Positions 8,115 to 17,230 of a stretch of DNA of 64,000 nucleotides are shown here, piece by piece; position 1 is the first letter of the stretch; every line of letters starts with the position of its first letter. Both the position numbers and the translations under genes were made by a program. The stretch is from contig JABZFM010000026.1 in assembly GCA_014237465.1 (NCBI GenBank), forward strand, positions 52,214 to 116,213. The letters are read 5' to 3'. The DNA comes from Desulfobacteraceae bacterium. Its GTDB lineage: Bacteria; Desulfobacterota; Desulfobacteria; Desulfobacterales; Desulfosalsimonadaceae. The notes below the pieces were generated by a model. It was not told where the DNA came from, did not search any database, and saw only the letters and a list, made by a program, of their open reading frames with translations.

Positions 8115-10850
8115 ATGATTGGAATAACATCTTACGGTGCGTATATCCCCCGCTTAAGATTAAATCGTATGGCGATATTTCAAAGTATGGGATGGTTCGC
8201 CCCCGCGATAATCATGGTGGCGCAAGGCGAACGTTCCATGTGCTACTGGGATGAAGACGCCGTCACCATGGCAGTTGCCGCATCACGGGATTGCCTTAAA
8301 GGCATGGACAAAACAAATATTGAAGGCCTGTTTCTTGCCTCCACTACGTTGCCTTTTGCCGACAGACAAAATGCAGGCATTGTCTCAACAGCTTTGAATT
8401 TAAAAAACGATATCGTGACTTCTGATTTTACATCATCCCAGAAAGCGGGAACAAACGCCCTATTGACCGCAATCGAATCGGTTAAAGGCGGCGACAGGAA
8501 GAACATACTGGTGACGGCTGCCGACAAACGAGAAACCAAACCGGCATATTTTTATGAGATGTGGTTTGGTGACGGCGCTGCTTCATTAATGATCGGAGAC
8601 CAGGATGTCGTCGCAGAGTACAAAGGCTCATATTCGGTATCATATGATTTTGTTGATCATTACCGGGGGGCGTTTAAAAAATACGACTACACCTGGGAGG
8701 AACGCTGGGTTCGTGATGAGGGATATTCAAAAATTATTCCTGAAGCGATTAACGGTCTTTTACAAAAGCTCAACATCACCATGGAAGATGTGGATAAAGT
8801 GGTTTATCCATGTTTTTTTAAAGCAGAACACAAAAAAATTGCTAAAAAACTGGGGGCATCTCCTGATAAAGTCATTGATAACCTTCATGAAGTTTGCGGA
8901 GAAACGGGCGCCGCCCATTGTCTGTTAATGATGACTGCCGCATTAGACAATGCTAAACCCGGCGATAAAATCCTCATGGCCAGTTTCGGGCAGGGATGCA
9001 GTGCTTTTCTTTTTGAAGTTACGGAAAACATCAATAAACTGGAGCATCGAAATAAATTCCAAAAAACACTGGATAATAAGGAAACCACAGACAATTATTT
9101 AAAATTTCTAAAATTCAGGGGATTAATTCATCCGGAAATGGGGATTCGCGCAGAAGCGGAAACCCAGACCGCAGTGACGACCCTGTGGCGAAGACGAAAA
9201 ATGCTTCTTGGCCTTGTTGGCGGTAAATGCAAAGAATGCGGGACCGCGCAATTTCCAAAAAACGAGGTCTGTGTTAATCCGGAATGCGTGGCCAAACACA
9301 GCCAGGAGGAATATGAATTTGCCGATATTCCGGCCAAAGTCAAAACATTTACCGGAGACCTGCTGGCAGTTTCCGTTGATCCGCCCCACAAATACGGAAT
9401 GGTTCAGTTTGAAGGCGGTGGCCGGTTCATGGCTGATTATACAGACTGCACCCTGGAAGAGTTAAAGGTCGGACTGCCGGTGCAAATGGTTTTTCGAAAA
9501 CGGAATGATGATGAAGAAGAACGCGGATTTGTCAACTATTTCTGGAAAGCAGTGCCGGTTCCAGGCGCCTTAGAAGAAATGAATAAAATTAATTACAACG
9601 ACCGCGTTGCCATCGTGACCGGTGCAGGTGGCGGTTTGGGGCGGGTTTACGCTCTGGAACTTGCCCGGCGAGGAGCAAGCGTGGTGATTAATGATCTCGG
9701 AGGCGCCAGGGACGGGTCTGGTGAAGGCTCCAGTTCTCCGGCAGACATTGTCGTTAAAGAGATACAGGAATTCGGCGGTAAAGCAGTGGCTAATTATGAT
9801 AATGTTGCCACAGCAGAAGGCGGTGAAAACATCGTAAAAACAGCATTGGATGCCTTCGGCCGGGTGGATATCGTCATCAATAACGCCGGTATTTTACGGG
9901 ACAAGAGTTTTATCAAGATGGAACCGGAAAACTGGGCCGCAGTTCAGGCCGTTCATTTAAATGGTGCGTATCATGTCACCAAACCTGCATTCAAGGTTAT
10001 GAGAGAAAACGGGTTCGGCCGTATTATTATGACCACATCTGCCGCCGGTTTGTATGGAAATTTTGGACAAACCAACTATTCATCCGCCAAAATGGCGCTT
10101 GTTGGCCTGATGAACACATTAAAGCTGGAAGGCGCAAAATATAATATTAAAGTTAACACCATCGCCCCGCTGGCCGGATCACGGCTGACCGAAGACATCA
10201 TGCCGCCGGATTTGTTTGAAAAATTGAAACCCGAATTTGTTTCTCCTATCGTATTATATCTTTGCAGCGAAGAGTGTGCTGAAACCGGTAAAATTTTCAA
10301 TGCCGGCATGGGATATTTTAACCGAGCCGCAGTAGTGACAAATTCAGGCGTTCAACTGGGTGACGCGGACAATCCGCCCACACCGGAACAGATCATTGAA
10401 AACATCGATAAGATCAATGATATGGAAGGCGCTAAAGAATATAATGACTTAAATTCCGCCATGTTTGACTTAATGTCTCCGCCCGCCTCGGATGCGACAA
10501 AGGACGACAATGGTGACGGACCTTCCGGCGATTTAAATGTTTCTGATGTTTTTGATAAAATGCCGGATGCATTCAATCCGGATGCAGCAAAAGGCGTTGA
10601 TGTCACATTCCAGTATAATATATCCGGAAAAGCAGGCGGTGAATGGATTGTAACAGTTAAGGACGGTACATGCAAAATTGAACCCGGAAAAGCAGACAAA
10701 CCCACCTGTGCGTTAAACATAGGTGATGCAGACTTTATCGATATGATTTCCGGAAAACTGGATCCAATGAAAGCGTTTACATCCGGCAAGCTGACCATTG
10801 ATGGTGATGTAATGAAATCCCAGCTTATTGGAAAACTGTTTAAGATGTAA
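8115..10850 (+). CDS. HMG-CoA synthase-like - DUF35 - SDR - SCP2 four-domain fusion
   Basis: A 911-residue fusion. Residues 1-~335 resemble archaeal-type HMG-CoA synthase or ketoacyl synthase III. Residues ~355-480 are a DUF35 acyl-CoA-binding module with zinc ligands Cys372, Cys375, Cys386 and Cys391 and an OB-fold. Residues 491-~770 are an SDR (TGAGGGLG at 502, Tyr655, Lys659), and ~800-911 an SCP2 domain. The usual nucleophile Cys in the SxCKAGT motif is Gln109 (SSQKAGT), and the conserved SES Glu appears to be Thr. Classical thioester chemistry is therefore unlikely, and a retro-aldol, decarboxylating or scaffolding role fits better (inference). The SDR-SCP2 half is closely similar to the preceding protein. 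The gagga-type ribosome site is clear. Confidence 0.85.
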   Translation: MIGITSYGAYIPRLRLNRMAIFQSMGWFAPAIIMVAQGERSMCYWDEDAVTMAVAASRDCLKGMDKTNIEGLFLASTTLPFADRQNAGIVSTALNLKNDIVTSDFTSSQKAGTNALLTAIESVKGGDRKNILVTAADKRETKPAYFYEMWFGDGAASLMIGDQDVVAEYKGSYSVSYDFVDHYRGAFKKYDYTWEERWVRDEGYSKIIPEAINGLLQKLNITMEDVDKVVYPCFFKAEHKKIAKKLGASPDKVIDNLHEVCGETGAAHCLLMMTAALDNAKPGDKILMASFGQGCSAFLFEVTENINKLEHRNKFQKTLDNKETTDNYLKFLKFRGLIHPEMGIRAEAETQTAVTTLWRRRKMLLGLVGGKCKECGTAQFPKNEVCVNPECVAKHSQEEYEFADIPAKVKTFTGDLLAVSVDPPHKYGMVQFEGGGRFMADYTDCTLEELKVGLPVQMVFRKRNDDEEERGFVNYFWKAVPVPGALEEMNKINYNDRVAIVTGAGGGLGRVYALELARRGASVVINDLGGARDGSGEGSSSPADIVVKEIQEFGGKAVANYDNVATAEGGENIVKTALDAFGRVDIVINNAGILRDKSFIKMEPENWAAVQAVHLNGAYHVTKPAFKVMRENGFGRIIMTTSAAGLYGNFGQTNYSSAKMALVGLMNTLKLEGAKYNIKVNTIAPLAGSRLTEDIMPPDLFEKLKPEFVSPIVLYLCSEECAETGKIFNAGMGYFNRAAVVTNSGVQLGDADNPPTPEQIIENIDKINDMEGAKEYNDLNSAMFDLMSPPASDATKDDNGDGPSGDLNVSDVFDKMPDAFNPDAAKGVDVTFQYNISGKAGGEWIVTVKDGTCKIEPGKADKPTCALNIGDADFIDMISGKLDPMKAFTSGKLTIDGDVMKSQLIGKLFKM

Positions 10851-10864
10851 TAAAATTTATACAC

Positions 10865-11015
10865 TCGTAAAAAGTCAGATTTCGATGGCAAAGTATAAAA
10901 GTTCACCAATCTTATAAAATTGGCAAGGCGCACAAATCCTGAGTGATGATTTGTACTTTTCGTACTTTGAAGAAACGAAGGATGCAGCGCAACGCAGAAG
11001 TTGAACTTTTTACGA
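10865..11015. repeat. Intergenic imperfect palindrome (family A)
   Basis: The ends TCGTAAAAAGT (10865-10875) and ACTTTTTACGA (11005-11015) are inverted repeats, with an AAGGCGCAC...GCGCAAC core between. The right arm (CAGAAGTTGAACTTTTTACG) recurs at 33880-33894 and, in part, at 63362-63385. It looks like a small non-autonomous mobile element between the fusion gene and the thiolase. Confidence 0.65.
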
Positions 11016-11057
11016 AGCCATCAAAATTGATTGCCATTATAAATAGGAGGATTAATC

Positions 11058-12260
11058 ATGGCTACAGGAATAAAGGATAAGGTTGCAATCATCGGTATGG
11101 GATGCACCAAATTCGGCGAACGCTGGGATGTGGGCGCTGAAGAACTGATGCTCGAGGGTTATGAAGAATGCCTGGCGGACGCCGGAATTGAACAAAATGA
11201 TATTGATGCCGCATGGTTTGGCACCTGTATGGATGAGGTTAATGTGGGTAAAACCGCCATGCCCCTTTCCACGACACTTCGGCTCCCCATGATTCCGGTA
11301 ACCCGTGTGGAAAACTATTGCGCCAGCGGGACTGAAGCATTTAGAGGCGCCTGTTATGCGGTTGCATCCGGCGCTTACGATATTTGCCTGGCACTGGGCG
11401 TGGAGAAATTGAAAGATACCGGTTATGGCGGATTGCCCGGGGCAGGCTCAAACGCCGGTACCCTTCTCTGGCAATGGTGGCCGAACCTGACCGCACCGGG
11501 CTCTTTTGCACAGCTTGCAAGCGCATATGCCGCAAAATATAAAGTAAAAGACGAAGATTTGAAGCGGGCCATCGCGCACATCTCGGCAAAAAGCCATGCG
11601 AACGGCGTATTGAACCCCAAAGCCCATCTTCAAAAGAAAATCACTGAAGATCAGATAATGGCCTCGCCGATTATTGCTCACCCGCTGGGTTTGTTTGACT
11701 GCTGCGGTGTCAGTGACGGATCGGCATGTGCCATCATCACCACACCGGAAATCGCTAAAAAAATGGGTAAAAAGGATTTTATATCCGTCAAGGCGCTCCA
11801 GATTGCGGTGAGCAGCGGTGAAGAAATTGCTTATAATGATTGGGATTGTGATCATTTTATGACCACCTCTAAATGCAGCACCATGGCTTATAAAGAAGCA
11901 GGCATTGAAAACCCGAGAGAAGAAATCAGTATGATGGAGGTCCATGACTGTTTTTCAATCACAGAATTTGTCACCTATGAAGACCTGCATATCTCTGAAC
12001 GGGGAAAAGCCATGCAGGATGTCATGGATGGCTTCTATGACCTGGATGGCGGCCTTCCCTGCCAGGTGGACGGCGGGTTAAAATGCTTCGGGCACCCCAT
12101 CGGCGCATCCGGTTTAAGAATGCTGTATGAGATGTATCTGCAACTTCACGGCAGGGCTGATCAGCGACAGCTTGAAAATCCGAAGCTGGGACTGACACAT
12201 AATCTGGGCGGCTTTCCGTTTCAGAATATATGCAGTGTTTCCATTATCGGTAAGCACTAA
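11058..12260 (+). CDS. SCPx-type thiolase (acetyl-CoA acetyltransferase family)
   Basis: A 400-residue thiolase of the SCPx/non-specific-lipid-transfer type. The acyl-accepting Cys88 lies in ENYCASGTEAF, the active-site HDCF motif follows, and the C-terminal KCFGHPIGASG supplies the catalytic Cys and His. All expected residues are present, so it should cleave a 3-ketoacyl-CoA with free CoA. Enzymes of this group often work with a DUF35 partner, and the nearest DUF35 is inside the preceding fusion protein. An aggagg ribosome site precedes the ATG. A palindromic element separates it from the fusion gene, and a terminator follows. Confidence 0.88.
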   Translation: MATGIKDKVAIIGMGCTKFGERWDVGAEELMLEGYEECLADAGIEQNDIDAAWFGTCMDEVNVGKTAMPLSTTLRLPMIPVTRVENYCASGTEAFRGACYAVASGAYDICLALGVEKLKDTGYGGLPGAGSNAGTLLWQWWPNLTAPGSFAQLASAYAAKYKVKDEDLKRAIAHISAKSHANGVLNPKAHLQKKITEDQIMASPIIAHPLGLFDCCGVSDGSACAIITTPEIAKKMGKKDFISVKALQIAVSSGEEIAYNDWDCDHFMTTSKCSTMAYKEAGIENPREEISMMEVHDCFSITEFVTYEDLHISERGKAMQDVMDGFYDLDGGLPCQVDGGLKCFGHPIGASGLRMLYEMYLQLHGRADQRQLENPKLGLTHNLGGFPFQNICSVSIIGKH

Positions 12261-12285
12261 TAATAAATCAATCCGTAAAGAATGA

Positions 12286-12322
12286 AAAAGGCACCGTAAA
12301 ATGTTTTACAGTGCCTTTTTTA
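12286..12322. terminator. Bidirectional rho-independent terminator
   Basis: GGCACCGTAAAA (from 12290) pairs with TTTTACAGTGCC (12304-12315) with one mismatch, flanked by an A-run and a T-run. It lies between the convergent thiolase and outer-membrane protein genes. Confidence 0.8.
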
Positions 12323-12339
12323 TTTTTCATGATTGTTTT

Positions 12340-13242
12340 TTAATATTTGAATGCAATACCAGCTTCAACAATATGTCTGTTATATTCATAAATATCGACA
12401 TTGGAATTTGAATGAATAAATGAATAATTGGTAAAAATACCGAAAAATTTATTGAACTGATATTGAACGTCGACCCCGGCAACAATGCTGTCATCTTCCC
12501 TTTTATCGGTTGATACGGAAGGGGTATCGTAATCAATCACCCGCGCATCATATTTTGTATGCTGATAATCCAGGGATAACCGTATTCTGCTCAAATTATC
12601 GAAAAACAGGAGATACGCACATCCGGCACCAATGGCCTCACCGTCTTCATCCAGAATGCTATTATCCCGATCATCAATAATGGAACCGATTCCGTAAACA
12701 GCGATCGCCTGGCTTGTTTTTGGAATTAAATAGGTCCATGTCGGTGAAACCGTATACTTGCTGTAATCCGTTTCACCGTCTTCCATTGCATAATTAAATG
12801 CAAACGGCATGCTGTATATCGACTGGCCGCTTATATACTGGGGTTCAAAAGATACACTTTGATCAATCACATCGTATTCATCGAAATCCTGATGAAAGTC
12901 CGCATACCCACCGTAATCCAAACTGAGCCCGAAATTACCTTCTAACGGGGCCTGCCATCCGGCAAAAAGTGTTGCCGCAAAGGCAGTATCACTATCTTCA
13001 TCGCCTCCGCCGGATGCAGATCCGACCCGGGAGTCATATAATCCGCCCAACCGTAAATTTGCATAAAAAGGTTTATTATCCGCTTCCAACTGTTGTTCAA
13101 CACGATTTTCAATACCGCCCTTCCCCACCGGGGAAGTACTCCGTGACGGAGCTGAACATCCTCAACCGGCCGCCCAACTGTTTATGGAAAATGAAATTAT
13201 CAAAAAAATCAAAACACTGGCAATGCTCAATCGAAGTTTCAA
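12340..13242 (-). CDS. Outer-membrane beta-barrel protein gene with one in-frame TGA (selenoprotein or pseudogene)
   Basis: A TTG at 13240-13242, with AAGGA 7 nt upstream, starts a textbook signal peptide (MKLRLSIASVLIFLIISF...WAAG). Codon 27 is TGA (13162-13164), and the same frame then runs on for 273 codons to a stop at 12340. The mature part has alternating beta-strands, GY and aromatic girdles and a C-terminal KY, as in outer-membrane barrels. Two hairpins directly follow the TGA. Either the TGA is read as selenocysteine (context AAG-U-GCSAP), or a single nonsense mutation inactivated the gene. Without read-through, the GTG at 13128 gives a product lacking a signal peptide, unlikely to be functional. 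I do not recognise the family. Confidence 0.65.
13120..13151 (-). other. Two hairpins after the in-frame TGA, SECIS-like candidate
   Basis: On the minus strand, CTCCG-TCA-CGGAG (13151-13139) is followed by CTTCCCC-GGT-GGGGAAG (13136-13120), a 7-bp GC-rich stem with a GGU loop. The GGU begins 33 nt after the TGA. Published bacterial SECIS models place a G-containing apical loop about 16-37 nt downstream of the UGA, so the geometry fits. A chance hairpin is possible. Confidence 0.4.
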
Positions 13243-13459
13243 AATGCATTCCTTTCAATTGTAAATTTTCTGCTAACTGTCTTTGCTCAAAAAAGAGCCA
13301 AGTTATCAGTATTTAAATTAAGATGATCTCTTTTTCAAGCTTTTTAATGGGCTTTATAAACATCACTTGTAGTAATAAACCGTGTTTATTAGATCTGCAA
13401 AAATTATTTAACATATTATCAATAAATATAAATACCTATAACCACCTAAATTTATTTGA

Positions 13460-13488
13460 TTGACGATGTCGAAAACATGTGCTAAGAA
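13460..13488 (+). promoter_or_regulatory. Possible promoter for the Fe-alcohol dehydrogenase unit
   Basis: TTGACG (13460-13465), a 17-bp spacer and TAAGAA (13483-13488). The -10 match is poor. The rest of 13243-13542 is AT-rich and shows no gene. Confidence 0.3.
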
Positions 13489-13542
13489 AAACTAATCTGG
13501 CTGGCCGACTTAATTTTTAACCCCCAAATCAAGGAGTTTGTC

Positions 13543-14718
13543 ATGTTGCCCGAATTTTTTGAATTTTATAACCCCACCAAAGTCGTTTATGAGGACGGTG
13601 TTGCAACCGATTTAAAACCCGAACTCGATATCATCGGAATCAAAAAATACTTTATTGTATCGGATCAGATCATCAATGATCTGGGTATGATCAAAAAAGT
13701 TGCAGACGGGCTTGTGGAAGCCGGATGTGAGGTTACAGGTCAATATCTGGACGTTAAACAGGACGCCAGACTTAACGATGTTAAAACCTGCGCTGATCTG
13801 GCAAAAACCTCCGGTGCCGAAGGCATTTTGTCGATCGGCGGCGGAAGTGTGATCGATACTGCGAAAGCAGCAAACATCCTGTTTTCAGAAGGCGGAGATC
13901 TTGTTGATGACTATTCCGGTGCCCATACTCTGACACGCCCCCTCAAGCCTCATGTAGTGATACCCACAACCGCCGGAACCGGCAGCGAAGTCACGATGAT
14001 CGCGGTCATTTATGATGAAGAAAACAAAGAAAAACTGGCATTTCCGGATAAATTTCTCTTACCGAATTTAGCTGTACTTGACCCGCAAATGACGATTTCT
14101 CTCCCCCCTAAAATGACTGCGGCCACCGGGATGGATGCTTTAACACATGCTGTTGAGGCATATGTCGGCCCACAAGCTTCCCCGATTTCAGATGCTTTTG
14201 CCATTGGTGCCATCGAGCTGATCATGAAAAATCTCGTTAATGCAACCAGAAACGGTGAGGATGTTAATGCCCGGGGCGCCATGCTGATCGCTTCCTCGAT
14301 GGCCGGGATCTCTTTTACACATTCCATGTGCGGCTGCGTTCATGGCATGGCCCATGCCACCGGCGGGCTTTACCGGGTTCCCCATGGTGTAGCGAACGGA
14401 ATTTTCCTTCCTTTTGGAATGGAATATAATTTTGAAGAGATTAAGGAGAAACTGGCTCGGCTTGCTCCTGTCATGGGAGAGGATATATCCGGATTGTCTG
14501 AAGATGAAGCAGCAAAACTCGCCATTGCAGCAGTACGGAAACTATCAAAACAATTAAACGAACTGGATGCTTTACCTTTAAGATTAAGGGATGTAGGTGT
14601 TCCGGAAGACGGACTTGAAGCAATTGCCGAAGGCGCTATCAATGACGGAACATCTTTTTATAACCCCCGTGAAATGGATGAAGAAGAATTATTACCTTAT
14701 ATACAAAAAGCATATTAA
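13543..14718 (+). CDS. Iron-containing alcohol dehydrogenase
   Basis: A 391-residue group III alcohol dehydrogenase. The nucleotide-binding GGGS motif is near residue 99 and TTAGTGSE near 142. Metal ligands fit Asp198 and His202 (MDALTHAVEAY), His267 and His281 (CVHGMAHATGGLYRVPHG). It would interconvert an alcohol or hydroxyacid with an aldehyde or ketone using NAD(P). A caaggag ribosome site precedes the ATG. It is followed by an SCP2 protein and an AOR, suggesting an alcohol-aldehyde-acid module tied to the beta-oxidation island (inference). Confidence 0.9.
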   Translation: MLPEFFEFYNPTKVVYEDGVATDLKPELDIIGIKKYFIVSDQIINDLGMIKKVADGLVEAGCEVTGQYLDVKQDARLNDVKTCADLAKTSGAEGILSIGGGSVIDTAKAANILFSEGGDLVDDYSGAHTLTRPLKPHVVIPTTAGTGSEVTMIAVIYDEENKEKLAFPDKFLLPNLAVLDPQMTISLPPKMTAATGMDALTHAVEAYVGPQASPISDAFAIGAIELIMKNLVNATRNGEDVNARGAMLIASSMAGISFTHSMCGCVHGMAHATGGLYRVPHGVANGIFLPFGMEYNFEEIKEKLARLAPVMGEDISGLSEDEAAKLAIAAVRKLSKQLNELDALPLRLRDVGVPEDGLEAIAEGAINDGTSFYNPREMDEEELLPYIQKAY

Positions 14719-14757
14719 ACTCATAAAATTAACTATTAAATAAGGAGGATAACAACC

Positions 14758-15195
14758 ATGGGAATGTTTAAAACTGCAGAAAAATTAGAAGAAGTGCTGG
14801 TAGGTTTTTTTAAGTTAATGGCAGATACGCCGGTTATTGCCGACAAGCTGCTCAAATCAAACCTGATTATCCGGTTTAACTATGCAGATCCGGATCTTGT
14901 TGTTGTAGTCGATGCCTCAGGAGATAAACTCGATGTGAGGCCCCATGATACGGACACAAAAGCCATTGTTGAAATGTCCATGTCTGCTGATATTGCCCAC
15001 AGATTCTGGTTTGGCATGGTGAATTTGACAAAAGCCCTGACCCGTAAAGAAATGGTTGCAAAAGGCCCGATCCCCAAAGTATTGAAGCTCCTGCCGGCGA
15101 TTAAACCGTCATATGCCATGTATCCGCAATATCTGGAAGCAAACGGATTTGGAGAATATAATATTACAAAAGCGTATACACCACCCTCAGCATAG
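14758..15195 (+). CDS. Stand-alone SCP2 sterol-carrier-domain protein
   Basis: A 145-residue single-domain SCP2-like protein with the hydrophobic-tunnel pattern of the family (LIIRFNYADPDLVVVVDA..., VEMSMSADIAHRFWFGMVNL). It has no catalytic motif. Such proteins bind acyl-CoAs or sterol-like lipids, and here it may deliver bulky hydrophobic substrates to the neighbouring enzymes. A taaggagg ribosome site lies 9 nt before the ATG. It sits between Fe-ADH (39 bp) and AOR (78 bp), probably in one operon. Confidence 0.8.
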   Translation: MGMFKTAEKLEEVLVGFFKLMADTPVIADKLLKSNLIIRFNYADPDLVVVVDASGDKLDVRPHDTDTKAIVEMSMSADIAHRFWFGMVNLTKALTRKEMVAKGPIPKVLKLLPAIKPSYAMYPQYLEANGFGEYNITKAYTPPSA

Positions 15196-15273
15196 GCGCA
15201 TTGCTTATGTAGAATTTATTTAAGGAATTAAAGCCACCATAAAAACCATTTAAATTTTTTAGGAGATATGATT

Positions 15274-17154
15274 ATGGGCGGTTATGCTGGACAAATCCTG
15301 TATATCGACCTGTCCACCGGCAGTATTGAAAAAAAACCGCTGGACATGGATTATGCCAGAAAGCATATTGGCGGCCTGGGTTTCGGCACACAGATATATC
15401 TGGATTTGATAAAGAACCATCCGGATTTTGATGCATTATCTGAAGCCAATCCGTTTGTGCTGATGACCGGTCCGCTGACCGGTTTAAAAATAAACGGGGT
15501 CGCCCGTTGGACAGTTGGTACCAAATCACCCCTGACCGGTTTTTGGGGCGATGCCAATGTGGGCGGTTATTTTGGCGCGCGCCTGAAATTTGCCGGATAT
15601 GACGGAATCGTTATCACCGGCAAAGCCGAAAAGCCTTCCTATATTTTCATTAATGATGATGATGTTGAGATCAGGGATGCGCAAAAATACTGGGGCAAGG
15701 ATATTTATGAAACCACAGATGAATTGTCTGCCGATCTCAAAACAGAATCAAAAAAGCCCGGACAGGTGGTCTGTATCGGCCCTGCAGGCGAACAACTCAT
15801 TAAATTCGCTTCGATCATCAATAATAAACGGCATGTTGCCGGGCGAACCGGTATGGGAACAGTCTGGGGTTCCAAAAACTTGAAAGCCATCTATGTCAGC
15901 GGCTCAGGAAGTCTGGAGGTTTCAAATCCCGACAAACTCAAAGAATTAAAAGAAGAATTAAAAACTGTATACGAAGAAAGCATCGTTATCGATGCCCTTC
16001 GATCCAGTGGCACACCTGCGCATATTGATGTCGGCATTATCAGCGGTGACATTCCCATCAAAAACTGGCAGATGACTGACTGGGATGACATTGATGAAAT
16101 CGGTCCGGGTGCTATTGAAGAAAAACTATTTGCCGGACATAAAACCTGCTATGGATGCAGTATTGCCTGTAAAAAAGACGCTGAAGTGAAAGACGGACCG
16201 TATAAAATGGAAAAAGGACCCTCTCCGGAATACGAGACCGTGGGTACGTTCGGGCCCATGTGTCTAAATACAAACATTGAATCCATTGCCAAAGCAAATG
16301 ATATCTGCAACCGGTATGGAATAGATACCATCACCTGCGGTGCGACCATCGCATTTGCCATTGAATGTTTTGAAAACGGCTTGATCACTGAAACTGATAC
16401 GGAAGGAATCAAATTAACCTGGGGCAACGCTGAAGCGATTGTCAAAATGACAGAAAAAATCGCTAAAAAAGAAGGGTTTGGCGCCTTACTTGCCGAAGGA
16501 AGCGCAAAAGCAGCTTTAAAAATCGGAAAGAACGCATCAGATTTTTTGACCACCGTCAAAGGTCTTGAAGCGCCCATGCATGATCCCCGTGGTGCACATG
16601 GTTATGGATTGGCATATGGCATATCTCCGCGGGGCGCCTGCCACGAAGCCAGCTTAAATTTCAACGTGGAAGGCGGAGCCCAGTATATACCGGAAATTGA
16701 AACATTATCTAAGGATTATGAAGAATTCAGCAGTGATGAGAGGGCGCAGCTAAATGTAGCCTGTCAGGATTACGGTATGTTCTTTTCAAGCTGCGCTGTT
16801 TTCTGCAATCTCGGTTCCACGCCTCTAACTGCAACCCATGCGATTTCCATGGTCAATTATGTAACCGGATTTGATTATACGCTTGATGAAATCATCAACA
16901 TCGGAAAACGCGTATGGTATTTAAAACGCGGTCTTACAAATCTTTTCGGTGCTAGAGCCAAGGACGACAGGCTCCCAAAACGATTAATGACGGAAATGGA
17001 TGACGGCCCGACGGAAGGCAGTGTGCCCGACATGGATAAAATGTTATCCGAATTTTATGAATTGCGCAGCTTTAATGAAAACGGCATCCCGACAAAAAAA
17101 GTCCTGGAAGATGTTGGTCTTCAAGACCTGGCAGCATTGCTGAATAACGTTTAA
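15274..17154 (+). CDS. Aldehyde:ferredoxin oxidoreductase family protein (AOR 1)
   Basis: A 627-residue tungsten-pterin enzyme. The N-terminal domain (MGGYAGQILYIDLSTG...) and NPFVLMTGPLTG and GVARWTVGTKSPLTGFWGDANVGGYFG form the pterin-binding half. The 4Fe-4S ligands are CYGCSIAC near residue 290 and a later Cys near SSCAVFC. It would oxidise an aldehyde to an acid, or reduce the acid, with ferredoxin. ATG 15274 is preferred over ATG 15268 because the aggag site then has 8-nt spacing and the protein begins MGGYAG as relatives do. A terminator follows the stop. Confidence 0.88.
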   Translation: MGGYAGQILYIDLSTGSIEKKPLDMDYARKHIGGLGFGTQIYLDLIKNHPDFDALSEANPFVLMTGPLTGLKINGVARWTVGTKSPLTGFWGDANVGGYFGARLKFAGYDGIVITGKAEKPSYIFINDDDVEIRDAQKYWGKDIYETTDELSADLKTESKKPGQVVCIGPAGEQLIKFASIINNKRHVAGRTGMGTVWGSKNLKAIYVSGSGSLEVSNPDKLKELKEELKTVYEESIVIDALRSSGTPAHIDVGIISGDIPIKNWQMTDWDDIDEIGPGAIEEKLFAGHKTCYGCSIACKKDAEVKDGPYKMEKGPSPEYETVGTFGPMCLNTNIESIAKANDICNRYGIDTITCGATIAFAIECFENGLITETDTEGIKLTWGNAEAIVKMTEKIAKKEGFGALLAEGSAKAALKIGKNASDFLTTVKGLEAPMHDPRGAHGYGLAYGISPRGACHEASLNFNVEGGAQYIPEIETLSKDYEEFSSDERAQLNVACQDYGMFFSSCAVFCNLGSTPLTATHAISMVNYVTGFDYTLDEIINIGKRVWYLKRGLTNLFGARAKDDRLPKRLMTEMDDGPTEGSVPDMDKMLSEFYELRSFNENGIPTKKVLEDVGLQDLAALLNNV

Positions 17155-17177
17155 ACCTTAATTTGATCGTGTCTTTT

Positions 17178-17213
17178 GACCACGCCTTATTAGAAGTGAG
17201 GCGTGGTCTTTTC
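17178..17213 (+). terminator. Rho-independent terminator after AOR 1
   Basis: GACCACGCC (17178-17186) pairs with GGCGTGGTC (17200-17208), then CTTTTC-type Ts. It closes the island's transcript. Confidence 0.8.
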
Positions 17214-17230
17214 ATTAATATAATTAGTGG

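Noticed and set aside
9123..9391. Overlapping open frames antisense to the four-domain fusion gene
   Set aside because: Shadows of a well-supported gene; no start signal or family features.
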